Of a stretch of 8,696 nt of DNA, positions 1 through 4,786 are shown piece by piece. The stretch lies in assembly GCA_005885115.1 (NCBI GenBank), contig VAXX01000461.1, forward strand, positions 1 to 8,696. Direction: 5' to 3'. This stretch comes from Actinomycetota bacterium. GTDB lineage: Bacteria > Actinomycetota > Actinomycetes > Mycobacteriales > Micromonosporaceae. The position numbers and the translations under genes were made by a program. How positions within the stretch are numbered: position 1 is the stretch's first letter; each line of letters opens with the position of its first letter. Under the pieces are notes generated by a model. That model was given only the letters and a program-made list of their open reading frames with translations. It was not told the origin of the DNA and ran no database searches.

Positions 1-747
1 CATCGAGCAGTCGAACGCGCTCGGGTTCGGGTCGTCCAGGTTGTCCGAGACCCCGAAGATGTACCGGTCGCCCTTCTGCGCCATCGCCGCGTTGAGGAAC
101 GTGTGCAGATGGTCGGCGTCGGCGGCCGGTACGGCCGGGTGGACGGTCGTGGCGGGGCCGTCCAGCGGTTCCAGCGGGATGCCCAGCGGAGCACCGGACC
201 GGTCCTCGATGGCGATACCGAAGTCGGCGCCGGGCACGGTGCTGGGGTCGTGCGCGCCGCCCACCACGACCGTGGCACTGCCGTCGACGTGGGTGTCCGG
301 CTGCGTCGCCGGCGCCTTCCCGCCGTGCGGGTCGCCGGGGGACAGCGGATGCCCGTACCCGATGGTGCCGGTCCACACGCCCCGGTTGGGTCCGTCCCCG
401 TACGCCACGGCCGCCTGTTGCGCCTCGTCCTTGAAGCGCAGGTACCGCGCGCCCAGGCCGCCGTGCGTGGTGGTCCACGGTGACACGTCGGCCCCGTCGT
501 GCGAGGCCAGGTACGCCGCCTGCGCGTTCTGCGCCGGATCCCACAGGTCCAAGCGCCCGGCCAGGTCGGGGTGGGCCTGCGCGTTGATCTGCCACAGCCC
601 CTGGCTGTCCTCGCCGACGGTGGCGTGCGACCGGCTGTCCCCGCCGGACTCGGCCAGGGCGATCGCGGTCATGGTGGCGGACTGATCGGGCGAGAAGCCC
701 GCCTGCCGGGCGAAGGCATAGATCTGTTCGGCCGTGAAGCGCGGCAT
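1..747 (-). CDS. Bifunctional peptidoglycan hydrolase, lysozyme-like (SLT_3-type) + NlpC/P60 (C40), 3' end outside window
   Basis: The reading frame is open from ATG at 747 to position 1 (249 codons) and runs off the left edge. Residues about 5-115 form a lysozyme-like fold: AESGGDS carries the likely catalytic Glu (E33), followed by GLWQIN (50-55), as in SLT/lysozyme-like domains. Residues about 115-215 are a Gly/Pro/Asp-rich linker region. From about 218 an NlpC/P60 domain starts (QKGDRYIFGVSD, then AFDCS), with C247 as the predicted catalytic Cys. The expected His and third polar residue lie off the window. The family cuts glycan strands (lysozyme part) and stem-peptide bonds (NlpC/P60 part). 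There is no signal peptide (MPRFTAEQIYAF), so export by a non-Sec route, such as loading on a contractile injection system, is an inference that fits the divergent DUF4255 gene. No Shine-Dalgarno sequence precedes the ATG, and a TACAGT box six nt upstream suggests a leaderless mRNA. Confidence 0.88.
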   Translation of the reverse strand, partial: MPRFTAEQIYAFARQAGFSPDQSATMTAIALAESGGDSRSHATVGEDSQGLWQINAQAHPDLAGRLDLWDPAQNAQAAYLASHDGADVSPWTTTHGGLGARYLRFKDEAQQAAVAYGDGPNRGVWTGTIGYGHPLSPGDPHGGKAPATQPDTHVDGSATVVVGGAHDPSTVPGADFGIAIEDRSGAPLGIPLEPLDGPATTVHPAVPAADADHLHTFLNAAMAQKGDRYIFGVSDNLDDPNPSAFDCSM

Positions 748-753
748 CCCCAC

Positions 754-759
754 ACTGTA
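754..759 (-). promoter_or_regulatory. Putative -10 box (TACAGT) for a leaderless transcript of the peptidoglycan hydrolase gene
   Basis: On the minus strand TACAGT is followed by six bases (GTGGGG) and then the ATG at 747. Transcription would therefore start at or next to the A of the ATG. No recognisable -35 hexamer lies 16-19 bp upstream. This TAnnnT-N6/7-start arrangement is common for leaderless genes in actinobacteria. Motif match only. Confidence 0.4.
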
Positions 760-788
760 GAGCGGGGGATCCAGCTTGCGGGACCGCC

Positions 789-818
789 TAGACTGGGGAC
801 CCCCGCGCCACCCCGGAG
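789..818 (+). promoter_or_regulatory. Putative -10 box (TAGACT) and Shine-Dalgarno (GGAG) for the DUF4255 gene
   Basis: TAGACT (789-794) is a good actinobacterial -10 hexamer with no clear -35. GGAG at 815-818 is six nt before ATG 825 and fixes that start. The 77-bp divergent spacer also holds an imperfect inverted repeat, GCGGGGG (762-768) against CCCCCGC (800-806), which flanks the -10 and could be an operator or chance in G/C-rich DNA. Confidence 0.4.
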
Positions 819-824
819 TCCACG

Positions 825-1616
825 ATGCTGCATCTGCTCGATGAGTCGCTGGAGGCGTTCCTGCGCGCGACGGTACCGCTGCCCAAGCGGGAGATCGACA
901 TCTCGTTCGCCGCGCCCGACCGGGACTGGTCGGCCCGGGTCTCCCGCCCGACCGTCAACCTGTACCTGTGGGACGTGCGCCGCAACCTCGAACAGCGCGA
1001 GGGCGGCGTGGAGATCGTGCGCGACGACAACGGCCGCCCGCAACGGCGCCCGCCGCTGCCCCGGGTGGACTGCCGGTACCTGGTCACCGCGTGGACCTCC
1101 GAGGTGCGCGACGAGCACTCGCTGCTGGGTGCCACGCTCGGCGCGCTGCTACTGCACCGCACCATCGAGCCGCGCTTCCTGCCCGGCCCGTACGCGACGG
1201 TCACGCCGGTACCGACCATCGAGGTCGCCGCGAGCGACGGCCGTGACAACTCCGACTTCTGGTCGGCACTCGGCGGCCAGCTCAAGCCCGGCCTGGACGT
1301 GGTGGTCACCGCCACCGTCGACACCGCGCTGCTGGTCGAGGCCGGCCCGCCGGTCGACCGGTACCTCCTGCGGACCTGGCGCAAGGTCGACGAGGACGAC
1401 ACGGCCACCGAGCCCGCCGTCAGCGAGCGGGCCTTCGTCGGCGGCCGGTCCGCGGCGCCGGAGGGCACCGCCGTGGTCACCCGGCGCGGCTCCGGCCGGG
1501 TGGGCGCGGACGGTTCGTTTCTGGTACCAGCCGAGTCCGGCGACGACGTGTCGATCGACGGTACGGTCCGCGGACGCGTCCCCGAGTCCGGCCCGATCGA
1601 CGTCCCCGAAGGCTAG
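825..1616 (+). CDS. DUF4255 / Pvc16_N family protein (putative eCIS tail-terminator/cap, Afp16-like)
   Basis: This 263-residue protein has the features of the DUF4255 (Pvc16_N) family: a start of the form LLDESLEAFLRATVPLP, then PTVNLYLWDVRRNLEQRE (42-58), RVDCRYLVTAWTSEVRDEHSLLGATLGALL (80-109) and DFWSALGGQLKPGLDVVVTATVD (144-166). In Photorhabdus virulence cassettes and the antifeeding prophage the homologue terminates the sheath and tube. It is one of the conserved eCIS genes and functions in the cytoplasm during particle assembly. Residues about 203-255 (AFVGGRS...VGADGSFLV) look like a small beta-sandwich of the carboxypeptidase regulatory type, a less certain call. GGAG six nt before the ATG supports the start. 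The gene is divergent from the peptidoglycan hydrolase gene. No sheath, tube or baseplate gene follows it to the right, so any eCIS locus would have to extend to the left. The family call is firm; an eCIS role is inferred from family and neighbour. Confidence 0.85.
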   Translation: MLHLLDESLEAFLRATVPLPKREIDISFAAPDRDWSARVSRPTVNLYLWDVRRNLEQREGGVEIVRDDNGRPQRRPPLPRVDCRYLVTAWTSEVRDEHSLLGATLGALLLHRTIEPRFLPGPYATVTPVPTIEVAASDGRDNSDFWSALGGQLKPGLDVVVTATVDTALLVEAGPPVDRYLLRTWRKVDEDDTATEPAVSERAFVGGRSAAPEGTAVVTRRGSGRVGADGSFLVPAESGDDVSIDGTVRGRVPESGPIDVPEG

Positions 1617-3258
1617 GCGACGAGCAGTTGGTGGGTCGCCAGTTCGCGGTAGAGCGGGCTGGTCTCGGTCAGTTCGGCGTGCTGGCCGACCGCGACCACC
1701 CGGCCGGCGTCGAGCACCACGATCTGGTCGGCGTCGACCACGGTCGAGAGCCGGTGCGCGATGATCAGCAGGGTGCGTTGCGCCGACACGGCGTCGATCG
1801 CCGCGCGCAGCGCCGCCTCGTTGCGCGCGTCCAGGTTGCTGGTCGGCTCGTCGAGCAGCAGGATCGGCGGCGCGGCCAGCAGCGTACGCGCGATGGCCAG
1901 CCGCTGGCGCTCCCCGCCGGACAGCAGTACCCCGCCCTCGCCGACCTGCGCGTCCAGCCCGTACGGGGTACGCCCGACGATGTCGGTCAGGTTCACCGTG
2001 GCCAGGACGGCCAGCATCTGCGCGTCGGTCGCCGCCGGTAGGGTCAGCCGCAGGTTGTCCCGGATCGTCCCGGCGAGCACCGGCGCCTCCTGCTCGACGT
2101 ACCCGAGCCGGGTCCGCAGGTCGGTCCGGGGCAGGTCGCGCAGGTCCACCCCACCGACCCGGACCGCGCCGGAGCCCACCTCGTAGAACCGTTCCACCAG
2201 CGCCAGTACGGTCGACTTGCCCGCTCCGGACGGCCCGACCAGCGCGGTCCGGGTCCCGTACGGCACGGCGAAGCTGACCTCGCGCAGCACCGGCGCCCCG
2301 TCCGGGTACGCGAAGGTGACCCGGTCGAACTCCACCGCGGCCGGCGACACCACGACCGGGGTCGCCGCCGTGACGTCGGAGGCGTCCTCGGCCGGTACGT
2401 CCAGCATCTCCTCGATCCGTTGCAGCGCACCGAGTCCGGGCCCAGCCGGATGGTCCCGCTGGCCACCCGCGCCGCGCCCACGCCGACCACGAGCAGGAAC
2501 GCCGCCTGTACCGCCGTCATCGCCGCCGGCCACACCACCGCCTGCAGCCGGGCCATCCGCAGCCCCGCGCGGTAGGCCGCCTCGGCGGACCGGCCCACCT
2601 CGGCGGCCTCGCGCTCCTGCGCGTTGCTGGCCCGGATGGTCCGGGCCGCGCTGATCGCCCGCTCCACCGCCGAGGTCATCTCGCCGATCCGGGCCTGCGC
2701 CTGCTCGGAGGCCGGCCGGACCCGCCGGTTGAGCCCGATCGCCACGCCCAGCCCGACGGCCATCCCGACCGTGGTGATGCCAAAGAGCACCGGATCGATG
2801 AGGATCATCCCGATCGCCGCGCCGACCACCATGACCGCGCCGGTCGCCGTCTCGAACAGGCCCGAGGTGACCACGGCGCGCAGCAGGGTGGTGTCCGCGC
2901 CGACCCGGGACAACAGATCGCCGGTACGCCGCTGGTCGTACTCGCGGATCGGCAGGCGCAGCAGGTGCCCGGCCAGCCGGGTACGGGCGGACAGGACCAT
3001 GCCCTCGGCGGTACGGGCGAGCAGGTAGTCCCGCCCGCCGTCCAGTACCGCCACGACCAGGAGTACCCCGACCAGCACTCCGATGTCGCCCCACACCGGA
3101 CGGTGCCCGACGCCGTTGAGCACGGTCCGGGTCAGCAGCGGCTGCAGCAGGGTACCCCCGGCCCGGGCCAGTGACAGCACGGCGACCAGGACCAGCGCCG
3201 TCCGGTGGATGCGCAGGTACGGCAGCAACGACCGCAGCCCCACCCGGCGATTGCCCAT
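1613..3258 (-). pseudogene. ABC exporter half-transporter (TMD-NBD), frameshifted with loss of TM6
   Basis: Two reading frames together make one type-I ABC exporter. Frame A runs from ATG 3258 to about 2440 and encodes the membrane domain, with helices near residues 20-42, 57-75, 133-153, 155-176 and 238-265, ending VASGTIRLG. Frame B, from about 2440 to the TAG at 1615-1613, encodes GLGALQRIEEML, the linker and a complete ATPase domain: Walker A GPSGAGKST (2236-2210), signature LSGGERQRL (about 1925-1899), Walker B ILLLDEPTSNLD (about 1864-1829) and switch AHRLS (about 1760-1745). In the family the LG of the last loop and GLGAL are separated by about 28 residues holding TM6 (typically a stretch like LVAFLLYL); these are absent. 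The simplest reading is an internal deletion of about 80-86 bp, of length 1 modulo 3. Assembly error is the alternative. A joined product would be 548 residues against the usual 575-600. The substrate cannot be told. The gene lies 36 bp downstream of the esterase gene. Confidence 0.85.
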
Positions 3259-3265
3259 ACCCGGA

Positions 3266-3271
3266 AGGTTA
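3266..3271 (-). promoter_or_regulatory. Putative -10 box (TAACCT) for leaderless ABC-exporter transcript
   Basis: Minus-strand TAACCT is followed by seven bases (TCCGGGT) and the ATG at 3258. No Shine-Dalgarno sequence lies in the usual place, and no -35 is clear. The ABC gene could therefore be transcribed from its own leaderless start within the 36-bp gap, in addition to read-through from the esterase gene. Confidence 0.3.
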
Positions 3272-3294
3272 GGGAAGGGATCCTGAGAAACGCC

Positions 3295-4533
3295 TCAGTT
3301 GAACAGGTTGAGGTTGATGGCGTTGGCCATCGCCTGGTACCCGGCGTCGTTGGGGTGCAGGTGGTCGCCGCTGTCGTAGCTGGCCCGCATCCGCAGCGGG
3401 TCGGCCGGGTCCTGGAGCGCCCTGGCGAAGTCGATGAACCCGTCGAAGTGGCCGGGTGCCTTGATCCAGGCGATCAGCTTCTGCCGCTGCTGCTCCATCG
3501 TCGTGGTGTATCGCGCCGACCCCTCGACCGGGGTGATCGTGGCGCCGAAGATCCGGGCGCCCTTCGCGTGTACCCGGTCGATGATCTGCTGGTACCCGGC
3601 GATGATCTGGTCGGCCGTGGCCGGCGGGTTGGCGCTGCGCAGGTCGTTGATCCCCTCCAGCAGGACCACGTCGGTCAGCCCGCGCCGGACCAGCACGTCG
3701 CGGGTCAGCCGGTGCAGCGCGCTGGGTCCGCCCTGGTCGCTGTCCAGGAGCACCTGGTTGCCGGCGATGCCCTCGTCGACCACGGACTTCGCCGGGACCC
3801 CGGTACGCGCCCGCAGCCGCTCGGAGAGCCGGTCGGGCCAGCGGTGGTTGGCGTTGCCGCTGGATCCGGAGCCGTCGGTGATCGAGTCGCCGAGCGCGAC
3901 GATGGTGCCCGGTGCGGCACCGCCGTGCACGCTGACCGCGTCGAGGAAGTACCAGCTACCGATCCTGGTGGCGAACGAACCGGCACCGGTATCCGTACTG
4001 TGGTCCCCGGTACCCGAGACGTAGCTGGTCTGCTCCGCCGCCCGGTGGTAGGTCGCCGGCCCGGTCGCGTTGTGCACGTACAGGCTGACCGCCAGGTCCT
4101 GACCGGCCGAGACGGACAGCGGTACCGGGTCGCTGCCGCGTTCGGTGCCCTTGGGCACCGTGATGCTCCCCGCGCCGGAGAACACCGCCCGATGGGTCGT
4201 ACCCACCGCCGCCCCGCTGGTCCGCAGCGCGACCGTCACGTGGTCGAAGGTGATGTCCCGGTCGCCGAAGGTGTTGGCCAGGCGTACCCGCACCGACGTC
4301 CCACCCGAGTGCAGGTGGACGATCAGCCGCAGGGTCTGGTTGGTGAAGCTGGGCGGGGGCGACACCGTGGCCGAGGACTGGGGCGAGGCTCCCCACGAGT
4401 CGACCCAGGAGGGCGGGGCAGTGGTCGCGGCGAATGCGGCCGCGGTGGCGCCCGTAAGGGTGAGCGCCAGCATGGCGACGCCGCCGGTCAGCAGCAAGCG
4501 GCCGGTGGGGGTCCGGGGGGCGAGGCGAGCCAT
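3295..4533 (-). CDS. Secreted SGNH/GDSL-family hydrolase (esterase/lipase-like)
   Basis: This 412-residue protein has an N-terminal signal peptide: Arg residues within MARLAPRTPTGR, a hydrophobic core at about 13-33, and a likely cut in or just after AFAA (33-36). Residues about 42-205 form a beta-rich N-terminal domain opening with WVDSWGASPQ, as in the XynE-like SGNH subgroup. The catalytic domain has block I GDSIT (S217 nucleophile), block II DEGIAGN (253-259), block III GIND (N296) and block V SGDHLHPND, with D390 and H393 completing the triad. All expected catalytic residues are present, so the enzyme should hydrolyse an ester outside the cell. Members of this subgroup act on acetylated sugars or other small esters, but the substrate cannot be read from sequence. 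GGAG (4542-4539) five nt before the ATG supports the start. The ABC gene follows on the same strand after 36 bp, so co-transcription is possible. Confidence 0.92.
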   Translation of the reverse strand: MARLAPRTPTGRLLLTGGVAMLALTLTGATAAAFAATTAPPSWVDSWGASPQSSATVSPPPSFTNQTLRLIVHLHSGGTSVRVRLANTFGDRDITFDHVTVALRTSGAAVGTTHRAVFSGAGSITVPKGTERGSDPVPLSVSAGQDLAVSLYVHNATGPATYHRAAEQTSYVSGTGDHSTDTGAGSFATRIGSWYFLDAVSVHGGAAPGTIVALGDSITDGSGSSGNANHRWPDRLSERLRARTGVPAKSVVDEGIAGNQVLLDSDQGGPSALHRLTRDVLVRRGLTDVVLLEGINDLRSANPPATADQIIAGYQQIIDRVHAKGARIFGATITPVEGSARYTTTMEQQRQKLIAWIKAPGHFDGFIDFARALQDPADPLRMRASYDSGDHLHPNDAGYQAMANAINLNLFN

Positions 4534-4538
4534 CGGTA

Positions 4539-4542
4539 CTCC
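4539..4542 (-). promoter_or_regulatory. Shine-Dalgarno (GGAG) of the SGNH hydrolase gene
   Basis: Minus-strand GGAG with a five-base spacer (TACCG) before ATG 4533. It directly abuts the tandem octamer, so anything bound to that repeat in DNA or RNA would affect access to this site. Confidence 0.6.
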
Positions 4543-4558
4543 GGTTCAACGGTTCAAT
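4543..4558 (-). repeat. Tandem octamer (GGTTCAAC / GGTTCAAT) immediately upstream of the SGNH hydrolase ribosome binding site
   Basis: Plus-strand GGTTCAAC (4543-4550) is followed at once by GGTTCAAT (4551-4558), seven of eight bases identical. On the coding strand this reads ATTGAACC GTTGAACC. Two copies one DNA turn or less apart could be a regulator site, but two copies of eight bases can also arise by chance. An AT-richer patch (TATGTATT, minus strand) just upstream could be a -10 region. Confidence 0.35.
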
Positions 4559-4621
4559 ACATAGACGGAAGTGGATCAGATGATGGCACGGAGCTGGGAC
4601 GGGCCGCAATCATGGATAAGT

Positions 4622-4663
4622 CAGGGCCGTTGGCCCGAGCCGGAGCCCGGGCCAACGGCCCTG
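4622..4663. other. Perfect 16-bp inverted repeat (hairpin, 10-nt loop) in a divergent intergenic region
   Basis: Arm CAGGGCCGTTGGCCCG (4622-4637) is exactly complementary to CGGGCCAACGGCCCTG (4648-4663), with loop AGCCGGAGCC. Such a stem would be very stable in RNA from either strand. There is no T-tract on either side, as is usual for actinobacterial hairpin terminators. It lies between two divergently transcribed genes, where no transcript is expected to end, so it is either a bidirectional insulator/terminator or a structure in a long 5' leader of one flanking gene. Confidence 0.7.
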
Positions 4664-4680
4664 GTGTGGGGAACAGCGAC

Positions 4681-4701
4681 TGTTAGGCAGCCTGCCTGAC
4701 A
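4681..4701. promoter_or_regulatory. 21-bp near-palindrome, putative operator
   Basis: TGTTAGGCAG (4681-4690) and CTGCCTGACA (4692-4701) are inverted repeats matching at nine of ten positions around a single central C (4691). Dyads of this size are typical of dimeric repressor sites. The TTAGG half-site recalls DtxR/IdeR iron boxes, but the half-site spacing is two bases too short, so I do not assign a regulator. It lies about 100 bp before the RCK-protein gene and about 150 bp before the esterase gene. Confidence 0.35.
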
Positions 4702-4786
4702 ACCGACGTTACGGCGTCGACCGCCGACCGTCAATCCTCCGTTCACCTCAAGCGCCGAACGGTCCCCGCGACCGGGACCGCGCCGG

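Noticed and set aside
41..685. Plus-strand open frames over the peptidoglycan hydrolase gene
   Set aside because: The minus strand encodes coherent lysozyme-like and NlpC/P60 motifs through the whole stretch; the plus frames encode nothing recognisable.
762..806. Inverted G-run/C-run arms in the divergent promoter as an operator
   Set aside because: Seven-base homopolymer-like arms are weak evidence in this composition; mentioned only within the promoter entry.
1616..1640. Six-bp inverted repeat GGCGAC/GTCGCC as terminator between the DUF4255 and ABC genes
   Set aside because: The stem is short with a 13-nt loop, lies in ABC coding sequence, and is expected by chance at this GC content.
3205..4686. 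Long open frame on the plus strand opposite the SGNH hydrolase
   Set aside because: It mirrors the real gene on the other strand, is very rich in Arg/Gly/Val/Pro, has no recognisable domain and no ribosome binding site. Such frames are a routine effect of high GC.
4681..4701. Classic DtxR/IdeR iron box
   Set aside because: The TTAGG and CCTGA half-sites are 7 bp apart instead of the 9 bp of the consensus, and aligning on the centre leaves only about half the positions matching. Kept as an unassigned palindrome.
4534..4786. A small gene between the esterase and RCK genes that would explain the hairpin as its terminator
   Set aside because: No short frame with a ribosome binding site and plausible composition was found on either strand.
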